In this document: positions 1-10,271 of the stretch, in pieces | Layout of the letters: every line of letters begins with the position of its first letter | Position numbering within the stretch: the stretch's first letter is position 1 | Origin: Bugula neritina | Lineage: Eukaryota > Bryozoa > Gymnolaemata > Cheilostomatida > Bugulidae | Length of the DNA stretch: 23,136 bases | Reading direction: 5' to 3' | Assembly (NCBI GenBank): GCA_964035545.1 | Contig: CAXIUT010000209.1 | Coordinates: 1-23,136, forward strand | Translations under genes and position numbers: made by a program | Notes under the pieces: generated by a model | Told to the model about the DNA's origin: nothing | Databases searched by the model: none | What the model saw: only the letters and a program-made list of their open reading frames with translations

Positions 1-93
1 CCCAACCCCAACCCCAACCCCAACCCCAACCCCAACCCCAACCCCAACCCCAACCCCAACCCCAACCCCAACCCCAACCCCAACCCCAACCCC
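1..93. repeat. Left telomere, C4A2 repeat
   Basis: Uninterrupted CCCCAA hexamers, about 15 units, starting at the first base. With the C-rich strand reading 5'->3' inward this is the normal orientation of a left chromosome end. C4A2/G4T2 is the telomere type known from oligohymenophorean ciliates such as Tetrahymena. The first gene's stop codon is only about 48 bp inside the repeat, so there is almost no subtelomeric DNA. Confidence 0.97.
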
Positions 94-141
94 TATATTG
101 GTTTATAATACTGATATAAATAAGTTAAAGAATTTAAACTA

Positions 142-1791
142 TCATTCATCTTCTTCAATTTCATATTATTTGATTTATTATTCTTAGAGTAGTTGTTTTT
201 GATATGATTGTTCGAGGATGAGTTCTTCTATCATTTAAGGCGGATGTTTTCCATCGGTTTATTTTAATGGAAAACTTGATGCTATTCCTATTACTGCTAC
301 CATACAAAATACTAACATTATTGAAAAATCTACTCGGTTCAACATGCTTACTAGTTCAGGTAAAAATACGTTAGGAATACATATTACTACACATCCATAG
401 CCAAGACCTAAAGCTGCTACCTGACCAGGGTATAACTAATTTATATAAAGAAAGATTAATTGGTAAAGAAAAGAAACTGCGAATCTTAGGAGGAAGAAGA
501 AACCTAGTTGTACTATCTGTCTTGTTGTCCAGCAGTTTTAAAGACAAACTTAATCACTACTTAGAAAATTGAGGGCAAAAGAACAGACTAAAGCGATGGA
601 GAAGGTGACTATATTTGTGAGTTTTCTTTTCATTTTAGTGATATAGAAGTACGTATATAGAAAGGTGACTAGTTCTGAAACGTTGAGAACGATTCCATTG
701 AGGTAGAAGTCAAAACCAAATTGGTCGATGATGATGAGAGGTGCAAAATAAAGAAAACTTCCACAGAAAAAAAGGAAAAATATCCAAACTGTGATCCAAC
801 GAAGAGATGGATACCTGAAAAGATCAAGATAAGTAAAAGTAGATTTATTTGATAGTTATAGCTATCTCTGATATTAAGATTGTATGTCATTTAAATGAAC
901 TGTGCTGAGAAGATACTTCTTTTAAAATTTTTATTATGTGCCGTTGATGGTTGAGATAAATCTGAGGTCTTCTCTGACTTTTTGGATTGGGTGGAGTTTT
1001 ATAAGAAAGAGAGGAGTCTACTTGAGAATGAAGAAGGTGAAGATTAAGCAGGCAAGGAGAGGTAAAAAGTGGAAGAAGAAAAATATAATTTTCCAGTTTT
1101 TTAGTAGATAGAACTCTACTACTACAAATATTCCGCCAACACATTGGAATGCTTGAAGCATGATTTCTATCTTCTGTCTATGTTAATTAGACAAGATTTA
1201 AGAGAGGATGCAGAAGCAGATATTTAGGCAGCTTTGTAATCCGAAACCAGTAAGGAAGAGTCCTATCTATGATACGAAGAGAGTGGATGCTACTAATATA
1301 ATTATATATCCGAATACAGCTAGAAATTCGCAAATGAGGAGCGTGATTCTTCTTCCGTAGTTATCAGCGATGATGCCAGTAACAGCGAATCCAAAAATGG
1401 CTCCAATGTATGTGATTCCCATTGCAAAATCAATTTCATCTTATTTTTAGCAGTGATAATCACCGAATTATGTGCCTAAAGTTTTGAGCATGCTTATTTG
1501 TTGATTTTAGTATTGCGAGCGTTGGTCGAAAGGAAGTGAACAGACGTGTTGTTAGCAAAGATTGATGCCTTAAAAGGGAGGCTAACAGTTCTAATAGGGT
1601 GCAACTGCGAAATAGTAGGGAACTCCGAGTTGCAGGAGTCCTATCTAGAAGAAGAGGATTGCTGAGAGGATGATGATCATTGATTGGTAGGTGCCTTTGA
1701 TTCCTACAGCTTACATGAGTTTCAGATAGATGGTTTATTGTATGTGTTATTAGTTTTGTGGATTGCGATGGCCTTAGTTGGTTTCTTACAT
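142..1791 (-). CDS. MFS transporter, SLC22/organic-cation-transporter-like
   Basis: A single open frame of 549 codons, read with TAA/TAG as Glu, from ATG at 1791 to TGA at 142-144, without introns. A first membrane helix lies near residues 35-60. It is followed by a Cys-containing extracellular loop (several Cys between residues 65 and 110), as in SLC22-type carriers. The second helix ends in the MFS loop motif DNYGRR. A later loop reads ILS-TAA-IL with a nearby HR, where the family has a conserved Glu (SE..P..R). The tail reads LK-TAA-TDGK, matching the family PETxG signature when UAA is Glu. Twelve hydrophobic segments are plausible. It would move a small organic solute or sugar across a membrane; the substrate cannot be read from sequence. 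Confidence is high for MFS, moderate for the subfamily. Confidence 0.88.
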
Positions 1792-1967
1792 ATTGTCAAC
1801 AAATTAGAATATATTTTATACTGAACCTCAAAAATAACATCAAAAATATTAGCAAAGGATAAAAAGTTAATTTAATTGATATAAATCTTAACAATGAGCA
1901 TTTTTGAAAAAGTAATATCAATATTCTAAAAGTTTTAATTGATTAAATTAATATTCTATTAATAGAA

Positions 1968-2747
1968 ATGAGTGAGACTTATTCAACTCCAACTTAATCA
2001 AAATCACTTGAATAGTATAGCCATTCCCATCCATACTAGTATCTAACAAAGCTCAACTAGATATTTAATGGTTACAACAGATCAAGTATCAAGGATTACT
2101 CATCTGCAAGTAAGATCAAAATACCTTTTTACAAATTTAACAAAATGAAGGTCCCTACTTGCTTTTAAAATAACTATACAAAAGAAAAAAGAGAACTTGT
2201 TAATTATAATGCAGTTTAGATTGGAAGAGTTGATGATGCTGATCGGAAGTTATGGAAAGAACATGAAGATATTATTCAGAATTATATAGTTCAGAGAAAA
2301 AGGAAGGTTAGTAGGCCGACTAAAAATAAAAATAAATAGTTTGTTGATAAAATCATATCGAAAGATAAAAGCAATATCTTTTTGAAAAAGATTGTTTAAA
2401 AAGGAACTACTTTCTAATATGATCATCAATAGCTAGAAGAGGAGGTATTGCAGAAGTTGAAAAACATACAAAAACCTAAAAGCAGGGGTTTGGTTAGATG
2501 TCAAACGGCTAAATGTTTGAATAATCAGATCAAAGGTACCAAAATGGAGGAAAGTGATCGCTAGAATATTAGGTAGAAGTTATCACCGAGAGATTATCTA
2601 TAGTGTAGTAATGAGAAAGATTTGATTGTGAAGTATAAGGCTTTGTTGAAGAAAGCGGATTTATCTATTTCTGATAAGAATATTGATAGATCTAGTGAGT
2701 TGATTGCTAGGATGAAAAAAATGGTTAAAGAAAATAAATATTTTTGA
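1968..2747 (+). CDS. Hypothetical Lys/Glu-rich protein
   Basis: Open frame of 259 codons from ATG 1968 to TGA 2745-2747, with TAR used as sense throughout. The N-terminus is rich in Ser, Tyr and His, the middle is basic (KRK and KNKNK runs near residues 110-125), and the C-terminus has charged helical stretches that could form short coiled coils. I see no signal peptide, membrane segment or catalytic motif and do not recognise the family. It is divergent from the MFS gene, with 176 AT-rich bases between the starts that presumably hold both promoters. An antisense open frame overlaps its 3' half but has the composition of a shadow. Confidence 0.75.
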
Positions 2748-3316
2748 TATTTTTATATTATTTTTGAATCAAGTATCATATTAGATTAATGTTGAAATGA
2801 CTACTATTTGCCTAGATCTGTTTTTATTTTATTTTTTAAAGTTTTTATCTCTTTTATCGAGAAAATAATCTGCTTATTTTTGTAAAGTTTTTGATTTAAT
2901 ATTTCAAATAAATTGATTACTTAGATAGATTTTACTTTAATTTTAAATTTCAGTTGGTTTATTTTCTGGTTATTTTATTTATTTAGCTAATTTTTGACTA
3001 TTCTAAATATTAACTTCTTGATCTTTTTTGATATATTTTGATTGTTAGTTATCTAATCAATGTGTTTAACTCTTCTCTTCTTAAAAATATTTGAATAAAT
3101 CAATAGTTTAATATTTTTCTTATCATTATGTTCATGATACATTTATGTCTACAAATAAAATTATAAGATTTTGCCTCTTTTATTACTTAGATTGATTAAG
3201 TTAGGATGACTGAAAAGAACTATTAAATATGAACCTTACTATTTCATCTTTCTAGAGATAATTTGCTATGATAAGAGAGTTGATATTAAATAAAATTATA
3301 AGTAATAAATAATTGA
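2748..3316. other. Intergenic, 569 bp, AT-rich, no convincing gene
   Basis: Very AT-rich DNA between two genes on the same strand, with long T runs. A minus-strand frame is open from about 3142 to 2525. It is Lys/Ile/Asn-rich and runs antisense through the upstream gene, so I treat it as chance. This is one of the largest gaps in an otherwise compact window. It presumably holds the 3' end of one gene and the promoter of the next. Confidence 0.6.
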
Positions 3317-5650
3317 ATGTAAGATCTTTCCTTTATTAAATCCCAGAAGACCAAAGTCAACTTTACTTATGCCGGTTTTTATCCTTAAAGGTTACATTCT
3401 TTGAAAAAAAAGGAACAACTAAAACCTAACCTTCTTTCTCATCGTGAACTGAGGGCAAAGACAAATCAATCTTTTACTGAGGATAATAAAGATATTCCAG
3501 ACTACAAAAATAAAAGTCTTTAAAATACACTACAGAAAGATGAATGGCAAGTTTAAGCTGCTACACTAAGAAAATCTTACGAGAGAAGGGCTGAAACTGA
3601 AGGATAATTTCGTCGGACTGATGAATCATTTCGAGAAGAAAATGGTACTGCAAGTTAGATCATGCTTCTACGAGAAGAAATTAACTATATGAGAAAGAAA
3701 TTGATGTAATCTGAAAATTCTGAGAAGGATTTGAGATTATAAATTGAGTTGTTGAGAGTTAGTGAGATTCATCAGAATGGAAAATAACTGCAGACAAATG
3801 TAAAAGATTAAACTCTATTTTATGATATTGAGAATATCAAGAGAGAGTTGATAGAGGTGAAAGCAGATAACTAGTCAAATAAATCAAAGCTGAAGATATA
3901 GTAGTTGAAAAGAATCAAGGCTGAAAATGATTTGGACATATCAGCTAAGCAGGTTTAAAGTTTATCTGTTATGATATAGCAAGGTAGAGAGGAACTTCAT
4001 CATAAAAATGGGTAAATAAATGCTTTAAAGTTATCTCTAGATGAAAAATAAAAGAATATTAAGGATAAAAGTTCTCAGAATATAAGATTAGTATAGAATA
4101 GTTCTGAAAAAGCCAATATTTTATAAGTTCAACTGAATTAAAAGAATAAGGAGTATTAGAAATTACATCTTTTGTTAAAAGAATAAAAATAAAAGATGAC
4201 TATTTTGGAAGAATCACTAAAGAAAACTATTTTGCGAGAAAGTGAGAATCAAAATATAAACAAAGAATTAAAAACTTAAATATAACAAAAAAACAAAGAT
4301 ATTTAATTTTTAAATCAGCAATCTTTTAATTTAGATCAGTCTTTGGGCAATGCTTTTGCAGAGATAAACTTTTTGAAAACTTCATTATCATAAAGCGATA
4401 AATTAACCTCAGATAAATCGATTGATTTGGCAGGCATGAAAGAAAAAGCTCATCATTACGAACAAAAAGTGCATTTACTTGAATCAGAAGTTGAAAAATT
4501 GGCTCTTGTTATTTATTAGTTGAGATCAAATCATGAAACTTCTTCTCATATTTTGAATGAATAGGCTAGAAAACTTGAAACTTTTATTTCTGAGTGTTAG
4601 TAAGTGTAGAGTATTAAGTTGAAAATATTTTGTTAGAACCAGAAAATAGAATAAATTAAAAATATTAATAAAGAGACTATAGATATCATTAAATTGAAAT
4701 AAGAGAATAAACAGTTGCATAATTCTCTTAGTAAACTTCAATAAAATGAAATTGTTCTTTTTGGATAACTGGATTGGATTAAGAGTTAAAGAGATAATAC
4801 AGTTAGAATTTTGTAAAATTAAATGAAGGAACAAAAAGAGAAATATTAAAGGTAAATATACCTATTAAAAGATAGGAAATTTGATTCACCTGTTAGAGAA
4901 TCAAATGAAATAAAGAATTTACAAGAAAAATTATAAATAATGACTCAAAAATATAATTAAATCACACTGAAATATGAACAAAAAGTTGTTAATAGTTAAT
5001 CCTAAAGAAAAAATGACGAAGAACTTGTTTCTTCAAAATAACTGGGATAAAATATTGAAGGTCATTCCTTAAGTAAGCAAGAAGTAAACCAGTATATCCA
5101 GTTGATAAGAAATGCACCTGAAGCAGACCAATAGTAAAACTAAAAGTTGAAAGAGGAGATCTAGATGCTTGAGCAAGAGATGGCGATGATGAAGGCAAGT
5201 TACTAGGATGAGATAGTTAATACTAAATAAAAATATGAGAGACAGATAGTCTTGAATAACAGATAGTTCTAGCAACAACTCAGATTCTATACCAATTAGA
5301 TCTAGGCATTGATGCAGGAGATGAGCTATATGAAGGGTGAATATACTGGCAAAAATAGAAATGTAGATGTTATTGAAGAATAGCCTGAATAATAGAACTA
5401 ATAATCGGAATAGAGAGTGGATCCTGAGAGAATAAAAAGAGATTTGATAATGCATGTGGATCCTTCTGATTTCTATGTGAGTCCTCCAAGTAATACGCCA
5501 GCTAAAATAAACGAAGTAGTGAATACATAATCAAAAGAATAGAATTAGTAGCCAAATTATATGTTGAAGGATATAATCGATTTGTAGACTAAAATTCATT
5601 CGTATATCAATAATTTCAACAGTAAGAAATTGAATTAAGGGAATGATTGA
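3317..5650 (+). CDS. Long coiled-coil protein (777 aa)
   Basis: The ATG at 3317-3319 directly follows an in-frame TGA, which fixes the most upstream start. The frame runs unbroken to TGA 5648-5650. Residues 1-60 are non-helical, with a short basic, proline-containing stretch. From about residue 75 to 690 the protein is almost entirely Glu, Lys, Leu, Asn and Gln in heptad-like order (blocks such as LREEINYMRKKL), i.e. a long coiled coil. The last 80 residues become proline/serine-containing (DPSDFYVSPPS) and end in a short helix. In ciliates such proteins are commonly cytoskeletal, basal-body or cortical scaffolds, but nothing here specifies which. Dozens of TAA/TAG codons occur, which would give a very acidic Glu-rich rod. 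Confidence 0.85.
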
Positions 5651-5881
5651 TTATTATTGTTATTATATTTTCAAGGAGATGGTTATTTTATTATTAATGA
5701 TTGATATTATTGAAAAGAAATATTTTATGTGAATTTTAAAGGTGTCTATTTCTAGAATAGGTTGAATATAGGTTGAGATCATAGTTTGAAATTGATAAAT
5801 ATGGGTGCCTATAATTCTGATGGTTTATCATTTTTAAATTAAATGATAGAATTCTGAGTATATAATATTTTTGATAACTTG

Positions 5882-7113
5882 ATGGCTTAAGCATCAGAAG
5901 TTACTTCTACTTAATTCTAAGACTAGCCTAAGGCTCCAGCTGCTCCAGTTGATGCAACTCACGTTCCTTCAGAAGGTGGATCCAAGTTAAATTCTAATTT
6001 TTACCAAAGAACATGGACTACTATCTTCATGATCTTAGCATTTGTACTTATACTATCAGCTGGGCAAGTTTACTCTGTTTTGTTGGTTCAATTTTTGAGT
6101 ACAGTGATATTTGCTGAGATAAATAGCATAAAAAGAAATGAATAAAAAGAGGTTAAGATTCCTATGACTAAACATATCAATTGGTTCTATTTTATATCTT
6201 TTAACTACTATCAATTAGGTAGGTTTGTGGCTATTCGTCTTCCTGAACTGGGAATTAGACATGCTTTCATTGGTAAGATACTATTTTATCACAACTTTAT
6301 CAGTTTTTGTTTGTTAGTTATCGGTTTCTTATGCTTTGTCATGAGTTTAAAACAAGGTTTTCTTAAATATCAGTTTAGACTATTTGGATGGATTGTTTTG
6401 GCTACACTAATCTGCTCTACTGCTGCTTGGTTAATATGCTATAACATCTTTGAAGGTCTTATCTACTATATTGTTCCTTCAATGTTGATTGTTATTAATG
6501 ATATCTTTGCATATATTTTTGGTTATTTCTTTGGAAAACATCAACTAATTGCTTTATCACCTAAAAAGACTTGGGAAGGATATATTGGAGGAGCTTTGAG
6601 TACTTGCTTATTCTCTATTATTGTAATTTTTTTTATTATACAGTTGACTGAAGCTATTCAAAGTATGGGAGGAGTCTTATGTCCTACAACTACTTTAAAT
6701 TTTATTCCTTTCAATTTTCCAACTTGTACTTCTCCAATGCTTGAAATGGTGAGTTTAGGACCTTTAGTTATAACTAAAGTTCAAGCTCATTGCATGATTT
6801 TTTCTTTATTTGCAAGTACTATTGGACCTTTTGGAGGATTCTTTGCTTCTGGACTGAAAAGATCAGTTAAAATAAAGGTAAAAATCTCATAATGAAGGAT
6901 TTTGGAAACTCTATTCCTGGACATGGAGGAGTAAGTGATCGAATGGATTGTCAGTTAATTATGGGTGCTTTTGTTTATTTTTATTTTCAGAGTTTTATGA
7001 AAGTAGCAGCTATAAGCACTACTGCTTACATCATGTCTTTGCTAACACCTTCTGAACAGCTGAATCTATACAAGATGCTTCAAGAAAATCTTTCCTCCAT
7101 GAAAATGATCTGA
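5882..7113 (+). CDS. CDP-diacylglycerol synthase (phosphatidate cytidylyltransferase)
   Basis: Makes CDP-diacylglycerol from phosphatidic acid and CTP, the branch-point step to phosphatidylinositol, phosphatidylglycerol and cardiolipin, in the ER or mitochondrial membrane. Two exons (5882-6877 and 6898-7113) encode 403 residues, the usual size for the eukaryotic CDS family. The first 45 residues are soluble and Ala/Pro-rich, followed by several membrane helices. Middle motifs FGKHQLIALSPKKTWEGY and GP.G.F.ASGLKR are typical. The full family signature S-G-L-K-R..KIKDFG.SIPGHGG..DRMD appears only after removing the 20-nt intron, which splits it between Lys332 and Asp333. It starts at ATG 5882; a downstream ATG at 6164 is internal. 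Confidence is very high. Confidence 0.95.
6878..6897 (+). other. 20-nt spliceosomal intron
   Basis: The sequence GTAAAAATCTCATAATGAAG interrupts the CDP-DAG synthase signature. Removing exactly these 20 bases joins KIK to DFGNS in frame. GT..AG ends. Because 20 is not a multiple of 3, retention would shift the frame, so the boundary is well constrained by the conserved protein. Confidence 0.92.
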
Positions 7114-7266
7114 AATATTGATAAAATACAATTAATAACTATATTTGATATAAATTAATAAATATATAAAGAATAACTTTAAAAATATTAATAGTGAGAC
7201 AAAGATAAAGTGAAGAATAAATCGTAAAAAGTCTAGGAGAAATATATGAAATAAAATAATTTATTA

Positions 7267-7971
7267 ATGAGTTCGAGATCAAGATTAACATTAGTCACTG
7301 TACTTTTCCTTTTGCTGTGGTTTTCTTAGTCATGTTAGAATGGTGGATGTAATGCTAGTATTAGTTAATGTTCTGGGAATAGATGCAACTTCTGCGACTC
7401 CTAATATTATCTTTATAATAATAATTCATGCCGTTCTTGTCACATTTGTGATCTTGATAACGAATGTCACCAATGTCTAGGTGACTAATCATAAGGTTCT
7501 TAAGATTCAGCGAGAGTTTATATCATAATGGGATTATTTTTAGGACTTTTTATAGTTATACCTATTTGTTTTATTTGCAAGAGCTACCAATAAAATGAAA
7601 GAGTAGCCAGAGATAGACCTCCTCCCCATTCTGGAATTCAATTAAACATTCATAGATAAAAAGTAATATGGAAAAGCGCATTAAATTAAATTGATACAAA
7701 TTCAAATTGTTCAATCTGCCTTAGTAATATGGTGACTCTTGAAACTAGATGTCGTCACAATTACCACCCCAAGTGTATTTTAGAATGGACAAAAAGATAA
7801 ATAAGCTGTCCTCTTTGCAAATCTAAAAACTTGAATCCAGTCAGAATATATTGCACATTATGTTTGAAAGAGTATTTAGAGATGAATATCAATGAAATCG
7901 ATAATTGGATCGGTCAAAAAAGATAAATATGTTCTACTTGTTAATAAAGATATCAGATTTAAGGATTATGA
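7267..7971 (+). CDS. Membrane RING-H2 protein with Cys-rich ectodomain (probable E3 ligase)
   Basis: A 234-residue protein. Residues 1-21 form a signal peptide (LTLVTVLFLLLWFS). Residues 23-70 hold a dozen cysteines in short loops (CxxxxC, CxxC) resembling furin/EGF-type ectodomains of ciliate surface proteins. A single membrane helix spans about 84-104. The cytosolic part carries a RING-H2: C148, C151, C162, H164, H167, C170, C181, C184, which binds two zincs and normally recruits an E2 for ubiquitin transfer. Two further CxxC pairs (CTLC, CSTC) follow the RING and may form another zinc site. Predicted topology is ectodomain out or luminal, RING in cytosol. Substrate unknown. It lies 153 bp downstream of CDP-DAG synthase and converges on the reductase gene. 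Confidence 0.88.
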
Positions 7972-8139
7972 TCGATTAAAAAGCATTTAATTCATCATTT
8001 ATTTCATATCATTCAAAAAATCAATAATTAAGGTGTTATTTCTCAGATAAACTTTTATTACACAAGAAATTCTTATTTTTCTCGTTGTAAATTTTCATAA
8101 TGATGAAAAATTATTAATATTGATTGATTTTGTATTGAA

Positions 8140-9842
8140 TCATCCATAAACCTCCTCAACAATTGTCTTTTTTTGTTTAAGTTGACTTGATAGACTAAAT
8201 GCTTTATAAGGCACTTTTATTTCAGCTACGATTGCCTTAAACACAACACTGTTGACATCTTTGGCCATAGCTTGCCCTCCACATAAAAATAGAACGCCAT
8301 TATTTTTGAATAAGTGTTCCTGGAGCCAGACTAAATCTTTTTCAAGCACATTCTGAACGTACTACTTTTTGCTGGGGTCTTTTCGACTCTGTGCTAATCT
8401 GACTTAAACTATCTTTTCCTTCTCATACTATTTCCATTACTCATCAAAATAGTAGTCAATTTAATCATTTTGGATTCCATAATAACTATATCAAATGATA
8501 TTTACAATCTCAAATTAGGTCTTTTCTCTTGAGGAAGTGAAGCTACATATTGAGTAATGCTTCTAAAAGGAGCTATACCTGAACCATTAGCAACCATAAC
8601 AATGGGTCTTCCTTCAGGAATATAAAAAGATGAAGTAATAGGCCTAATTCTCATAAATTCTGGATTAGATTTGAAATAGTTTGAAGTCAAACCATTGGGT
8701 ACTAGTGAAACAACTAAATCAACATACTTAAAATTTTATTACCAAGAAGATAAAGTATAAGTTCTTACCTTGTTGAGTCCAATATTGGGTAAATATTCAA
8801 TTTTTGGATTAATTTCTTGAAGTAGTTATTCCATTGTGATTTTGATTTACTCTTTAGCTTTTAATTTTTTCATATATTCTTCAGCTTTTTCAGAAATATT
8901 TTATGATAGAAGCAAGGCATTTTTAATTTGCTTTTCACTGACCTTTTGTCTATAATCAATGAGTTTTCTTATTTACCTAAAAGGCATAGGAGGAATAGGA
9001 ATTTTTCCTTTGACTTCATTGAAAGAAATAATTTTTTTATCTTTAGGATCTTACTTGAGCTAGTTGAGAGGAAAGACATCAATGTTACAAGCTGGAACAA
9101 TGTTCATTTCTTTGTTGGTTTATAATCTGATCCAAAGAGTTGACCTTCCATCTTTTATATCTTTTCTTAGTTATTTTATATGAATAACTTTACACTTAAA
9201 CATATTCATGTAGTTCTCAAACTCTTTTGAAATATTTTTGTGTTTACTGGCATTTTGTTACCAGTCGAAATCAGGAATATCTTCTTCTTTTACCTGATAA
9301 GGATTTCCAAGACTTGTCTTTGGAACTTCTTTGATCTCATTCATGGAGTTTAACTTTTAAATCAGCCTTGAAGACCAATCAGGATATCTGACTTTGAAGT
9401 CTCTGTCTTTTGAGCTAGCATCACATTTAACCAGATCCACTAACTCTTTTGCTCCACCGCTTTGAAGCACTTTCTGAACTCTTAAGCCATGTCCACAGTG
9501 TTTTTCAAAGTTAGAATTGCCAAAGGCAAGAATAGAATAGTTTAGTTTACTGAATTGTGTATCAGGAGTAATAGTTTAAATCCATTTTAGGAAAACTTAT
9601 CCATCACTGGGAGATCCTCCATCTCCATAAGTTGAAAGTAAGAAGATAATAGTTCCATCATAGTTAAGAAGGTCTTCTTTACAGTAGTCTCCAATATTTG
9701 TAACTGAAGCCAAATACTGATTTTCTTAGAGGAGAGTTTGAAGAATATCTGCTGCGTGTTTAGAGGTTCCTGTGGTAGAACTGTAGATAATTTAGATGAC
9801 TCCTCTAGATTGGATCGTAGAACTGTTAGTTAGGTTCTCCAT
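8140..9842 (-). CDS. NADPH-dependent diflavin reductase (CPR/NDOR1-like)
   Basis: Transfers electrons NADPH -> FAD -> FMN -> an acceptor such as a P450 or an Fe-S assembly partner. Exons 9842-8506 and 8485-8140 give 560 residues. Flavodoxin domain: FMN phosphate loop SSTTGTSK (about residue 21), STYGDGGSPSDG (about 70), and FGNSNFEKHCG. FAD part: RTYTLSSW (about 360) and GLTSNYF. NADP part: NGSGIAPFRS (about 420), SRKDPSKK-TAG-YVQ, and CGGQAMAKDV. At 560 residues it is shorter than P450 reductases (about 680) and nearer to NDOR1/Tah18 (about 590). There is no N-terminal membrane anchor, favouring a soluble enzyme, and the connecting region is reduced. Its start lies only 88 bp from the internal telomere tract. 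The acceptor cannot be deduced. Confidence 0.92.
8486..8505 (-). other. 20-nt spliceosomal intron
   Basis: Read on the minus strand, GTAAATATCATTTGATATAG. Its removal joins the LR of RPNLR to FYYGIQND, restoring the NADP-domain strand and the frame that continues to CGGQAMAKDV and the final VEEVYG. Without splicing the frame loses all family similarity. GT..AG ends, length exactly 20. Confidence 0.9.
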
Positions 9843-9930
9843 TATTTTTTAAATATAAACTAAAGGATGAATTTAAATTAATATTTATTAGAATTAAATA
9901 TATATATTCATATGTTTAAAATGATTCAAA

Positions 9931-9999
9931 TTGGGGTTGGGGTTGGGGTTGGGGTTGGGGTTGGGGTTGGGGTTGGGGTTGGGGTTGGGGTTGGGTTGG
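9931..9999 (+). repeat. Interstitial telomere tract 1 (G4T2)
   Basis: About 69 bp of TTGGGG units with the G-rich strand on +, ending in a shortened GGGTT unit (TTGGGTTGG). This is the orientation expected for a right chromosome end. It lies 88 bp beyond the reductase start codon and is followed by non-telomeric DNA instead of a terminus. The interval 1-9999 therefore has telomeres facing outward at both ends. Confidence 0.97.
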
Positions 10000-10271
10000 A
10001 AATAAGTTCTTATGTCCTCAATATCCTTTACTTTAAATGCATTATAATTTTAACTAACTAAAGAATATTGAGAAGAATCATAATTTAAAAGATATTTGAA
10101 GAAAAATTCATTGACAATTGACAATAAAATTACACTCATTATCTTGTCAATCTTATTTATCTATTTGTCCTTAATTATAATATTTAAAACTAATATTATA
10201 TTTTAGAACATATATAGTCCTGATAAGTTGACATATTCTTACAACTATTACTATAATTAAGTTGATTATAA
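10000..10271. other. 272 bp between telomere tract and TLDc gene stop
   Basis: AT-rich DNA with short open frames. One plus-strand frame just after the tract runs about 34 codons (KFLCPQYPLL..., ending in TGA near 10110), which could be the tail of a truncated gene as seen at the other two tracts. It is too short to support. Nothing else recognisable is seen; the rest is probably the 3' flank of the minus-strand TLDc gene. Confidence 0.45.

Noticed and set aside
142-1791. Glutamine reading of UAA/UAG (Tetrahymena-type code)
   Set aside because: At conserved positions in MFS and CAF-1, Glu fits and Gln does not; conserved Gln is CAA/CAG.
2525-3142. A 205-codon minus-strand open frame with TAR as sense
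   Set aside because: It is Lys/Ile/Asn-rich, AT-driven, overlaps antisense with the better-composed plus-strand gene for a third of its length, and shows no motif.
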